Assembly: GCF_023746555.1 (NCBI RefSeq)
Contig: NZ_CP098755.1
Span: 5,419,001-5,483,000 of the forward strand
Direction: 5' to 3'
DNA from: Brevibacillus ruminantium
Lineage (GTDB): Bacteria > Bacillota > Bacilli > Brevibacillales > Brevibacillaceae
DNA: 64,000 nt
Part shown: positions 7,072 through 14,711 of the stretch, one piece after another
Layout: each line of letters begins with the position of its first letter
Numbering within the stretch: the stretch's first letter is position 1
Program-made: the position numbers and the translations under genes
Notes under the pieces: generated by a model
What the model saw: only the letters and a program-made list of their open reading frames with translations
What the model was told of the DNA's origin: nothing
The model's database searches: none

Positions 7072-8763
7072 ATGAATCAATCAATAAATAGAAACAAGTC
7101 GGTGCACTATTTCTCTATTCTCGGGATCACCTTGATCCTCTTTTTAGCCTTCATGCTACTGTTCACATCGCTGCTTTTGCTATGCGGGGTTCCGATCATG
7201 GGCATAAGTCTTTGGCTCTCCGTTGGTCTGGGGCTCATTTGCCTCTGGGGGATGGCCCGTTCCTTTTTTCCCGCTCGCACGGGAGCTATGTTTTTTTCTA
7301 TTCTCCTCGGGTTAGCCGTGGTTTTGGGGATAAGCTGGTATGTGAGTGCCCATACCTACGACATGTCATGGGACGGGCAAACCTATCACCAGGAAGCGAT
7401 TATTCTGCTTACAGATGGATGGAATCCGGCCCATGAACTGCTGGAGGCGCCTTCCGATACCGAGCTGGCAAAGCTACAGGGACGGGAGCTATTGTCGGTC
7501 TTTCATCTCTGGATTAATCATTACAGCAAAGGTCCTTGGCTGCTGGATTCCCTCCTGTACAAAGTGACCAATCAGATCGAAGTCAGCAAAATCTTCAACT
7601 TCATCCTGATGTTTGCTTCCTTTTTCCTGTCTGTGGCGGCCTTGCTGACGGCCTTTCCACAAAGCAAGAGACGCGCTGTGCTTGTCTCGCTGCTCTTGGC
7701 CTGCAATCCGGTTGTATTTACACAGCTCATCACCTTTTATATCGACGGACAGTTGTCGTCACTGATTCTCTGCCTCTGCGCCCTCGGTTACCTTCTGTTC
7801 CAACGCTTTCATCCCTGGTTGCTAGTGGGACTGTGCGCTGCCATTATGCTGCTCGGCAATGTAAAATTTACTGCACTTGTGTATGCGGTGCTGCTCAGCG
7901 GAGGCTTGCTGCTGCTCTTTTACCTGTACGATCGCCGGAGGAACTGGCGGAAACTGGCGGTTACCTTAGCTGCCTGCTTTTTTCTCAGTGTGGTGATAGT
8001 TGGATATAACCCGTATGTGATAAATACGCTCACAAAGGCGCACCCCTTTTACCCGTTGGCTGGCGAGCAGGCAGTCGATATCATGACGAGCAACAGTCCG
8101 CGCGACTTTCTGGACAAAAATCAATTTGAAAAGCTTTTGATCTCCACGTTTGCTATGACGGCCAACGTCGCGAATGATGGAGAAAGTCAATGGAAGCTGC
8201 CCTTTTCGGTATCGCCTTACGAGGTAGCGGCTTTCACCGCGCCTGATGTTCGCTTGGGCGGGTTTGGTCCTGTGTTTGGGGGAGCCGTGCTAATAAGCTT
8301 CATTGTTTTTCTTGGCGTATGCCTCTGCAAAAGGGAAACCGTGCGACCGTTCTTCGTCATCCTCGGGATTTTTATGATTTCGATACTCATCAATCCGGAG
8401 TCCTGGTGGGCACGCTATGTCCCTCAGCTTTGGTCTATTCCGCTCCTGATCGCAGTGATGGGACTGGAAAGCGGCAAGAAGTGGTTGCAAAATGGGAGCA
8501 GGCTGCTAATCTGCACCCTTTTGGCAAACATGCTGATGGTCGGCTTGGGGCACCTTGCCGGTCAAAGCTATTCTCATCTGCTACTGAAAAAGCAACTGCA
8601 TGCGATGAAGCAGAGCAATCAGCCTGTACTGGTCGATTTCCGCCATTTTAATTCCAACCGTATCCGGCTGCAGGAAGCAGGGATCCCCTTTATTGAAATG
8701 AAAATAGACGATCAAAACGCCAAAGGGCTTTCTTCTTCCCGTACCTTGTATCTCATCCGATGA
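7072..8763 (+). CDS. Polytopic membrane protein, GT-C glycosyltransferase-like
   Basis: 563 residues with roughly twelve hydrophobic helices. The first outer loop carries an acidic motif (YDMSWDGQTYHQEA, residues 96-109), where GT-C enzymes place their catalytic Asp/Glu, then a long loop with GRELLSVFHLWINHYSKGPW. A C-terminal, mostly soluble tail follows the last helix. GT-C proteins use prenyl-phosphate sugars as donors on the outer face. I do not recognise a named family, so the activity is a fold-level inference supported by the donor-synthesis genes just upstream (22 bases after the PAP2 gene). The ATG has GGGAG nearby. A terminator follows 23 bases after the stop. Confidence 0.7.
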   Translation: MNQSINRNKSVHYFSILGITLILFLAFMLLFTSLLLLCGVPIMGISLWLSVGLGLICLWGMARSFFPARTGAMFFSILLGLAVVLGISWYVSAHTYDMSWDGQTYHQEAIILLTDGWNPAHELLEAPSDTELAKLQGRELLSVFHLWINHYSKGPWLLDSLLYKVTNQIEVSKIFNFILMFASFFLSVAALLTAFPQSKRRAVLVSLLLACNPVVFTQLITFYIDGQLSSLILCLCALGYLLFQRFHPWLLVGLCAAIMLLGNVKFTALVYAVLLSGGLLLLFYLYDRRRNWRKLAVTLAACFFLSVVIVGYNPYVINTLTKAHPFYPLAGEQAVDIMTSNSPRDFLDKNQFEKLLISTFAMTANVANDGESQWKLPFSVSPYEVAAFTAPDVRLGGFGPVFGGAVLISFIVFLGVCLCKRETVRPFFVILGIFMISILINPESWWARYVPQLWSIPLLIAVMGLESGKKWLQNGSRLLICTLLANMLMVGLGHLAGQSYSHLLLKKQLHAMKQSNQPVLVDFRHFNSNRIRLQEAGIPFIEMKIDDQNAKGLSSSRTLYLIR

Positions 8764-8785
8764 GCATATCGTGGTAATCCAAACA

Positions 8786-8826
8786 AAAAAGCGCCTTCCG
8801 CTATCAGGAGGGCGCTTCTTTTCCTT
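8786..8826. terminator. Bidirectional rho-independent terminator
   Basis: Stem AAGCGCCTTCC (8789-8799) with GGAGGGCGCTT (8807-8817), one wobble pair, A-rich on the left and T-rich on the right. It separates the plus-strand membrane cassette from the minus-strand padR gene. Confidence 0.85.
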
Positions 8827-8878
8827 TTCTGTTACGTAGTCACTTTCCGATCCGCTCGAAAGAATCACCCGGCAGTCG

Positions 8879-9421
8879 TCACTTCTTTTCGACTTCCAAT
8901 TCACCAATACACTCTTCTGCCCAGTCGATTTCCGCTTCCGCTACCTTATACCCTTTGCGCAGTGAGAATAGCCAGTAGGGTTTTTCGGAGTCAAATGGAC
9001 TAAGCTTGATCGACTCCGCGATCTGATCGAGAAACAACAGGGTTTCTTTCTTCTCCTTCAAAAACAGCTTTAATTGAAAGATGAGCTCATCCTTTTCCAG
9101 CTTGGAGCCGAAAAACATCCGAAGGGCGGTTTCATCACGGGCCAGGGTCGTAAAATCTTTTGGCGATTTGTTCATCCACGACAGGAATTCCTTTATTCCT
9201 TCGTCCGTAATCCGGTAGATTCTTCGGTCAGGCCGGGTTTCCTGCGGTTCTATATGGGAGCGGACCAGACCTTTTTCTTCAAGTGTTTTCAGTTCGCGAT
9301 AAATCTGGCTGAGATGTGCCGGCCAGATATGCTTGATGGAGGCATCAAAAAAATATTTCAAATCATACCCGGTCATCTCTTTGCAGGTGAGCAATCCCAG
9401 TATGGCGTTAGCTAAAGACAT
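8879..9421 (-). CDS. PadR-family transcriptional regulator
   Basis: 180 residues. N-terminal PadR winged helix (AILGLLTCKEMTGYDLKYFF, HLSQIYRELKTLEEKGLV, RRIYRITDEGIKEF) and a helical C-terminal dimer region like the virulence-activator alpha-C domain (about residues 95-175). PadR proteins are usually ligand-responsive repressors, often of genes for detoxification or of adjacent operons. ATG start with a GGGGGTAA stretch upstream. It is 71 bases downstream of the EF-Ts paralogue on the same strand; a regulatory link with that gene or the MBL hydrolase is possible but unproven. Confidence 0.9.
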   Translation of the reverse strand: MSLANAILGLLTCKEMTGYDLKYFFDASIKHIWPAHLSQIYRELKTLEEKGLVRSHIEPQETRPDRRIYRITDEGIKEFLSWMNKSPKDFTTLARDETALRMFFGSKLEKDELIFQLKLFLKEKKETLLFLDQIAESIKLSPFDSEKPYWLFSLRKGYKVAEAEIDWAEECIGELEVEKK

Positions 9422-9492
9422 CTTATTACCCCCGAAGCCACTAACATAATCACTCTCGTCATTGTAGCATATTGTAGAGAAGCTCTTCTCCT

Positions 9493-10389
9493 TTACGAGG
9501 CTCCTCCTCGCTCAAAGCGAACAAATCGCACGACCGCGAGATTTTGGATGCCTGCCTGCTCCTTTACTCTCTCGAGGAAAGCGGACATTCGCTGTCCTTG
9601 GTCTTTGAGAAAGGGCTGTTCCAGCAAACATTTTTCTTTGAAGAAATGATCAAGCCTGCCTTCTGTCATTTTGCGGATAACCTCCTCCGGCTTCCCCTCC
9701 TGCCCTGCCCTTTCTTGATAGATGGCTTTTTCCTTTTCCATGATTTCAGCGGAAATCTCTTCTCTGCTCACATACTCGGGCTTGGCTGCTGTAATCTGCA
9801 GGACGAGGTCCTTCCAAAACTGATTGTACACAGGATGGGAAAGCACTTCTTCGCGGTCAACGGACAATTCCACCAGCACACCGATTTTCCCCTCCGTCAA
9901 ATAATCATCGTGAATATAATGATGAATCAAACCGCAGCTCTCGGCTTCAAAACGGACAAAGCGCCGAATCGCGATGCTTTCGCCGAAACGGTTTATCAAA
10001 TGAATTACCTCTTCCGCGACAGTATTGCCATTTGTCATAGACATCGTCAGCAGTGCTTCTGTATGGGCAGGATTCCGCTCCATCACCAGTCCGGCGATCT
10101 CTTGAACGAATTTCTTAAAATCTGTATGTTTCGCTACAAAATCGGTCTCGCAGTTGATTTCCACAAGCGCGCCTATTTTTTGGTCCGCGCTCACATGCGC
10201 ATGGACCAGGCCATCTGCAGCCACACGCTGTCCTCTTTTTTCCGCAGCGGCTACCCCTTTCTGCCGTAAAATCGCGAGGGCCTGGTCTTTGTCACCATTC
10301 CCTTTTTCCAAAGCTGCCTTACAATCCATCATCCCAGCTCCGGTGGCTTCACGTAATTCCTTCACCAAGCTCAAGTCGATCTTTTTCAC
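9493..10389 (-). CDS. tsf: Elongation factor Ts paralogue, stand-alone
   Basis: About 298 residues from a GTG at 10387-10389, chosen because GGAG lies eight bases upstream; an earlier GTG at 10414-10416 would add nine residues. The N-terminal UBA-like region (LVKELREATGAGMMDCKAALE) and the core motif NCETDFVAKHTDF are those of EF-Ts, the nucleotide exchange factor of EF-Tu. Two core repeats are present. Housekeeping tsf in this group sits between rpsB and pyrH and is usually near 215-220 residues; here it is alone, longer, and next to a padR gene. The region after residue 110 looks more diverged than the N-terminus. It may be an accessory EF-Ts acting under stress or on a special EF-Tu; that is inference. 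If the genome has no other tsf it would be the main one. Confidence 0.85.
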   Translation of the reverse strand: MKKIDLSLVKELREATGAGMMDCKAALEKGNGDKDQALAILRQKGVAAAEKRGQRVAADGLVHAHVSADQKIGALVEINCETDFVAKHTDFKKFVQEIAGLVMERNPAHTEALLTMSMTNGNTVAEEVIHLINRFGESIAIRRFVRFEAESCGLIHHYIHDDYLTEGKIGVLVELSVDREEVLSHPVYNQFWKDLVLQITAAKPEYVSREEISAEIMEKEKAIYQERAGQEGKPEEVIRKMTEGRLDHFFKEKCLLEQPFLKDQGQRMSAFLERVKEQAGIQNLAVVRFVRFERGGAS

Positions 10390-10436
10390 TGTGATCACTC
10401 CAATCTGTTTATTCACTTTATAGAGACATGGTTATA

Positions 10437-10450
10437 TATAACATGTTATA
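10437..10450. promoter_or_regulatory. Palindrome upstream of the EF-Ts paralogue
   Basis: TATAACATGTTATA is a perfect 14-bp palindrome about 50 bases upstream of the EF-Ts start; flanking ACATG/CATGT half sites are also present. PadR proteins often bind ATGT/ACAT half-sites, so this is a plausible operator for the neighbouring PadR. Function is inferred. Confidence 0.4.
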
Positions 10451-10481
10451 CAATAACTTTTCATATAAAGCAAATCATGCA

Positions 10482-10521
10482 CAAAAAAAACCACTTTTCA
10501 TCTTCAAACAATGAAAAGTGG
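10482..10521 (-). terminator. Rho-independent terminator of the MBL-hydrolase gene
   Basis: Perfect 11-bp stem CCACTTTTCAT (10491-10501) with ATGAAAAGTGG (10511-10521); the minus strand continues into eight T residues. It lies 45 bases after the stop of the minus-strand MBL gene. Confidence 0.88.
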
Positions 10522-10565
10522 CTGTTTTCGATTGGATTTACGCAGCATTTATTTGTGATGTTGAT

Positions 10566-11312
10566 TTATTTGCTTTCCGGCTCTACCAGCTGTTCAATCT
10601 GCTCTCTCACATTCTGATCGCAGCGTCCCCCGTGATAACAAATGGCTGACTCAATCTCAAAGTCCAGAAACTTTTTTACCGAGCACAGGGCCTCATCCAT
10701 ATCCAGCGTCGCCCGGGCTACGGGTCCATGCAAAATCCCCTCGGCGCAAACCATGGCGTCGCCGGCAATTAGTGTTTTGTTTCCTTTCACATACAGGCTG
10801 ATATGGCCTGGTGTGTGACCTGGCGTATGGATAACTTGTATGCCGCCGAAGCAGGGAAACACATCCCCATCCGCGAGAGTCTGATCCACCTTTGCTTTCG
10901 GGGGATTTCCAAAAAGGTCCAAGACTTTTTGTCGCTCTGCTTCCGGGAGGGCTGCGAGCATCGGTGCCATTTTGCTTGGCGTTGTTTTGATCAGCGGCAG
11001 TTCGCCTTCGATGTAAGGCTGGTCAAGAGCGTGCGCGTACACTTGTATCCGTCCGCCCAATTCCTGCAAAATGTCAGGGAGACTGCCGATATGGTCGAAA
11101 TCCTGGTGGGTCAGGATGACTGCTTTCAGTTGGTCGAGAGAAACACCAGCAGCCAGGATTTCGGCCCGTATCCGTTCCCACGATCCCGGCATACCGGTAT
11201 CGACCAGAACAGCCCCTTCTGCATCCCATATCAAGGCAGGGTGCAGAAACGTCCGGCCGCCCAAACCTTCTTCTTGCAGTTCCAGCATTTTCACACCTGT
11301 TGAGCCTTTCAC
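10566..11312 (-). CDS. Metallo-beta-lactamase-fold hydrolase
   Basis: 248 residues, cytoplasmic. Metal ligands: THQDFDHIG (the first His-X-His is replaced by His-Gln-X-Asp-His, a common variant), HTPGHTPGH, and GDAM with a final histidine in CYHGG. This is the glyoxalase-II/lactonase-like branch, which hydrolyses thioesters, lactones or phosphodiesters. Start taken as GTG at 11312 with GAGGGGGC before it; an ATG at 11288 with AGGTG is nearly as good. A perfect interrupted palindrome at 11343-11367 lies just upstream. Substrate unknown. Confidence 0.87.
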   Translation of the reverse strand: MKGSTGVKMLELQEEGLGGRTFLHPALIWDAEGAVLVDTGMPGSWERIRAEILAAGVSLDQLKAVILTHQDFDHIGSLPDILQELGGRIQVYAHALDQPYIEGELPLIKTTPSKMAPMLAALPEAERQKVLDLFGNPPKAKVDQTLADGDVFPCFGGIQVIHTPGHTPGHISLYVKGNKTLIAGDAMVCAEGILHGPVARATLDMDEALCSVKKFLDFEIESAICYHGGRCDQNVREQIEQLVEPESK

Positions 11313-11342
11313 ATCAAACGCCCCCTCATTTCAAAGTAGATC

Positions 11343-11367
11343 GATACATAACCAGTTATTATGTATC
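11343..11367. promoter_or_regulatory. Operator-like inverted repeat upstream of the MBL-hydrolase gene
   Basis: Arms GATACATAA and TTATGTATC pair perfectly around seven bases, 31 bases upstream of the predicted start. Spacing and symmetry are like TetR or MarR operators. The rest of 11313-11524 is AT-rich with no gene seen. Confidence 0.5.
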
Positions 11368-11524
11368 ACACCGGCGAAACGAAGGTCAACAACAAATATA
11401 AATATTATACCACAAATATTTTTATTTGTCAATATACAATGAATATCTTTTTAAACTAAATTCGTCTAAAAAAAGACTTCATCCTTTTATTTCTACCCTT
11501 TTCATAAGTATTTCCTGTTTTTCA

Positions 11525-12091
11525 TCACTTCTCTGTCATATTCCACAAATCTGACCTGCTGAGTGATACCGCATCCGCTCCGTGAGCCAGCGCTTCCCGT
11601 ACCTGTTCCCGGCTCCAGATCAGCCCGCCCAAAATAATCGGTTGCGGAAGCTGTTCTTTGATATAGGGAATGATCGAGGGCGCGATACCCGGCATGATTT
11701 CAATCGCATCCGGCTGGTTTTCGAGGACGTTTTTGATCGTGGTCTGGAGGGAGCTGCTGTCGATCAGAAAAATGCGCTGAATTGTCAGCATCCCCTCTTT
11801 TTTGGCAACGCGAATCATGTGGCTTTTGGTGGAGACAATCCCGGCAGGCCGGATGTGCCTGGACAGAAAACGCAGCGACTCTTTGTCATTGGACAAGCCA
11901 TTCATCAGATCCGTGTGCAGAAAGATCGGCTTTGGGGATTGTGCAAATCGCTCTGCGTCCTCCAACAGCCCCGTCAGTTTGGCGTACATCAGCAAAATCG
12001 CACTGGCGGAAGAAGCGAGAGCCTCCGGCAATTGTTCCTGCTGGGTTGCGGCTATGATAGAGCCTGCCTTCAGTATTTGCTGTATTTTCAA
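11525..12091 (-). CDS. glpP: Glycerol-3-phosphate-responsive antiterminator GlpP
   Basis: 188 residues, TIM-barrel-like. Segments SASAILLMYAKL, KPIFLHTDLMNGLSNDKESLRFL, TKSHMIRVAKKEG, DAIEIMPGI and GGLIWSREQVREALAHGADAVSLS are typical of GlpP. In Bacillus GlpP binds glycerol-3-phosphate and leader mRNA of glp genes and prevents termination. Start TTG at 12091 with AAGGGGGT nine bases upstream. It is the last gene of the ugp-like run, 55 bases after the TIM-barrel gene; a leader terminator exists at the head of the same run (18264-18347), which supports autoregulated antitermination. Confidence 0.92.
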   Translation of the reverse strand: MKIQQILKAGSIIAATQQEQLPEALASSASAILLMYAKLTGLLEDAERFAQSPKPIFLHTDLMNGLSNDKESLRFLSRHIRPAGIVSTKSHMIRVAKKEGMLTIQRIFLIDSSSLQTTIKNVLENQPDAIEIMPGIAPSIIPYIKEQLPQPIILGGLIWSREQVREALAHGADAVSLSRSDLWNMTEK

Positions 12092-12146
12092 AAGCCCCGT
12101 ACCCCCTTCGTCATGATCCGTTGTTTTCTGCGATGCTGGTCGGTGT

Positions 12147-12956
12147 CTACAGTTCCTTCAATCGCTGGAGGCTCAGCCGGGCATCAGCCAAACTGGTGGT
12201 CTCCAGAACCCAGCTTCCGGCGTACTTGTTTTCCTTGAGCCAGGCGAGGATCGCTGAATAAGGAATCGACCCTTCCCCCACTGCCAGATGGTCATCCTTC
12301 AGCCCGTGATTATCGCTGAGATGAAGTCCCATCAGATACGGAAATACTTCCTGCAGCGCCTCCAGTGCATAGCCCTCGCGGATCAGATGGGCATGCCCCA
12401 CATCGTACACAATCCCCAGCTGCTGTGAGTCCGTGCGTGCACAGATTTCCACCAGATCACTAACGGTCCAGCCCAGTACCTTGGGATAGGGAGGCACATT
12501 TTCCAGTGTCAGGACCGTTTCTGTCCCGGAAAGCTGGCTGACCAACGGTTCGACAAAGCGCTGAACCTGCTCCACACCGCGAGCCCGCTCCGCTTCATCC
12601 AGCCGATCATGCACTTCTCCCGCGTGCATTACCACATGGGCGCTATCCAGCTCAACAGCCAGCTCCAGACAACGCTTCATCATCTCCAGCGACTGGTCGC
12701 GAAGTTTTCCGCTCTCTGCTGCCGGATTGCAGCCCTCAATGGGAGCGTGGATCGACCAGGTGATTCCCTGCTCGATGCCCGCCTGCTTGAATTCCTTCTG
12801 TTTTTCTTTCGGCCATCGCAACAGCTCGCTGTGCCCTGCTTCACACATGATTTCAATCGACTTCCAGCCATCTTCGATGATCTGCCGGACTGCTTGCTCC
12901 AGCGGCTGGTCAAACAATGCGTAGGTGGAGATGGTTACGGAACCGCGTTCTCCCAT
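12147..12956 (-). CDS. Xylose-isomerase-like TIM-barrel protein (sugar phosphate isomerase/epimerase family)
   Basis: 269 residues of the AP-endonuclease-2/xylose-isomerase-like fold. Likely metal ligands are in HVVMHAGEVHD, LTLENVPPY, VYDVGHAHLI and GLHLSDNHGLKDDHLAVGEG. Members isomerise or epimerise sugars or act as phosphodiesterases with divalent metal. ATG with AAGGAGG seven bases upstream. It follows the ugpE-like gene by 16 bases, so it acts on the imported compound or its product; with GlpP and Ugp a role in glycerophosphodiester breakdown is conceivable (inference). Confidence 0.82.
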   Translation of the reverse strand: MGERGSVTISTYALFDQPLEQAVRQIIEDGWKSIEIMCEAGHSELLRWPKEKQKEFKQAGIEQGITWSIHAPIEGCNPAAESGKLRDQSLEMMKRCLELAVELDSAHVVMHAGEVHDRLDEAERARGVEQVQRFVEPLVSQLSGTETVLTLENVPPYPKVLGWTVSDLVEICARTDSQQLGIVYDVGHAHLIREGYALEALQEVFPYLMGLHLSDNHGLKDDHLAVGEGSIPYSAILAWLKENKYAGSWVLETTSLADARLSLQRLKEL

Positions 12957-12972
12957 GTCTTTGCCTCCTTGC

Positions 12973-13776
12973 TTATTTCACCCCGGAATGGATGAAGCTG
13001 TTGATAAATTGCCGTTGAAACAGGAAAAAGGCAAGCAACAGCGGGAAAATGACCATGATCGTGGCAGCACTTACCTCCGCCCACTGCGCCCCGGTTTCAA
13101 AAGATTGGGCAAAAATCGCCAAGCCAACCGTCAAAGGCCGATTTTCCACCGAGTTGGTGACAATCAGCGGCCACATAAAATTATTCCAGTGATAGCTGAC
13201 GGAGACCAATCCAAATGCAATATACGTCGGTCTTGCCAGCGGAACATAGACGCGCCAGAGAATTTGCCACCACGAGCAGCCTTCCATTCGCGCTGCTTCC
13301 TCCAGCTCATGCGGGATGGTTTTAAAGGTTTGGCGCAAAAGAAAGATGCCGAACGCAGAGGCAAAGTACGGCAGCATGATCCCCAGCTTCGTATCCAGCA
13401 GGGACAGATCACGCAAGACATTGTAGTTGGGGAAAATCAGGATGTCAGCCGGCACCATCAACTGCACCAAAAACAGCAGGAACAGCACATCCCGCCCCCA
13501 GAACCGCAGCTTGGCAAACGCATAGGCGGCCAGTGTAGCGGTCACAATCTGCACGAACAATATCACGGTGACGATGAGAAAGGTGTTGAGATAATACTGG
13601 GCAAAGGGAGCCCCGTTCCACACCGTCACAAAATTAGCCATCGTCAGGTCTGTGCTGAGCGTCCAGGAAATCGCCTGCTCCCTGGGCCTAAATGCAGTCC
13701 AAAGCGCCCACAGCAGCGGAAACAGCCACAGTGCTGCCAATCCGAACATGGCAGCCCCCGTCAGTTTACGGAACAT
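12973..13776 (-). CDS. ugpE: ABC transporter permease, UgpE/MalG type
   Basis: 267 residues with six membrane helices and the inner-membrane-component EAA loop (EEAARMEGCSWWQILWRVYVPLARP). Class I carbohydrate importer permease that pairs with the upstream UgpA-like protein. ATG with AAGGGGGAG five bases upstream; 12 bases after the ugpA-like stop. The Ugp name rests on operon context (HAD phosphatase, GlpP); a sugar substrate cannot be excluded. Confidence 0.85.
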   Translation of the reverse strand: MFRKLTGAAMFGLAALWLFPLLWALWTAFRPREQAISWTLSTDLTMANFVTVWNGAPFAQYYLNTFLIVTVILFVQIVTATLAAYAFAKLRFWGRDVLFLLFLVQLMVPADILIFPNYNVLRDLSLLDTKLGIMLPYFASAFGIFLLRQTFKTIPHELEEAARMEGCSWWQILWRVYVPLARPTYIAFGLVSVSYHWNNFMWPLIVTNSVENRPLTVGLAIFAQSFETGAQWAEVSAATIMVIFPLLLAFFLFQRQFINSFIHSGVK

Positions 13777-13788
13777 CTGCGCTCCCCC

Positions 13789-14679
13789 TTAGTTGTAATG
13801 AATCTTTTTATCCAGTCCAAAGAACTGCAAAGCGGCCACGAGCAACAGCAGGGCCACCATGACAATCGTGAGCGCTGAAGCCATGCCTTGGTCCCAGAAG
13901 GAAAAGGCCGTTTCGTAGATGTAGTAAAGCAGCAAATTGCTGGCATTGTCGGGACCGCCCTTGGTCATGATGACCAGATGATCTACCAGCTTGAACGAGT
14001 TGGTAAAGGCAATAATCATGACAAACATCGTGGTCGGCATCAGCAGCGGGAAGGTCACCCGCCTGAAGACAGTCCACGGGCGGGCACCGTCCATCGACGC
14101 TGACTCATACAGCTCCTTGGAGATGTTTTGCAGCCCGGCCAAATAGAAGATCATGAAATAGCCGGCTTCTTTCCAGATCACCATGAAGATCATGGCAAAC
14201 ATGACATTGGTTTTGTCCCCGAGCCAATTCATCTCTCTTTGGCCGAACCACTCCATCACATGGCTGAGCGCACCGTACTCCGGCGTATAGATAAACAGCC
14301 ATATATTGGCCACCGCGATCATCGGCACGACGGTCGGGTAAAAGTAGGCGGTGCGGATAAAGCCTTTTCCTCTGAGCACTTTGTTTGCAAACAGCGCCAT
14401 CGCCAGCCCCAGCGCCATGCTCGTCGGAACCGTCCCGAGAGCAAACCAGAGGTTGTTGGTCAGCACCTTCCAGAACACTTCATCCTCCAGCATCTGTCTA
14501 TAGTTCTCTCCCCCGTTAAAAAACGGCTCTGGGGTACCCAGATCCGCTTGGTGAAAGCTGAGAATAACCGTTTGAAGCACAGGGTAAAAGGTAAACAGAA
14601 TGAGGAAGATGAGGGAGGGAAGGAGCAGAAGCCAGGCGTAGATGTTGATCTTCCAGTTTGCGCGTTGTGTTCGCCCCAT
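13789..14679 (-). CDS. ugpA: ABC transporter permease, UgpA/MalF type
   Basis: 296 residues with six helices and the EAA loop (YESASMDGARPWTVFRRVTFPLLMP). Start ATG at 14677-14679 because GGGGGAG lies six bases before it; a TTG five codons upstream is inside that Shine-Dalgarno. It forms the channel with the UgpE-like protein. The gene follows the binding-protein gene by 32 bases. Confidence 0.85.
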   Translation of the reverse strand: MGRTQRANWKINIYAWLLLLPSLIFLILFTFYPVLQTVILSFHQADLGTPEPFFNGGENYRQMLEDEVFWKVLTNNLWFALGTVPTSMALGLAMALFANKVLRGKGFIRTAYFYPTVVPMIAVANIWLFIYTPEYGALSHVMEWFGQREMNWLGDKTNVMFAMIFMVIWKEAGYFMIFYLAGLQNISKELYESASMDGARPWTVFRRVTFPLLMPTTMFVMIIAFTNSFKLVDHLVIMTKGGPDNASNLLLYYIYETAFSFWDQGMASALTIVMVALLLLVAALQFFGLDKKIHYN

Positions 14680-14711
14680 GTTTCGCTCCCCCAATCCATC
14701 TTCGGTTTCTA

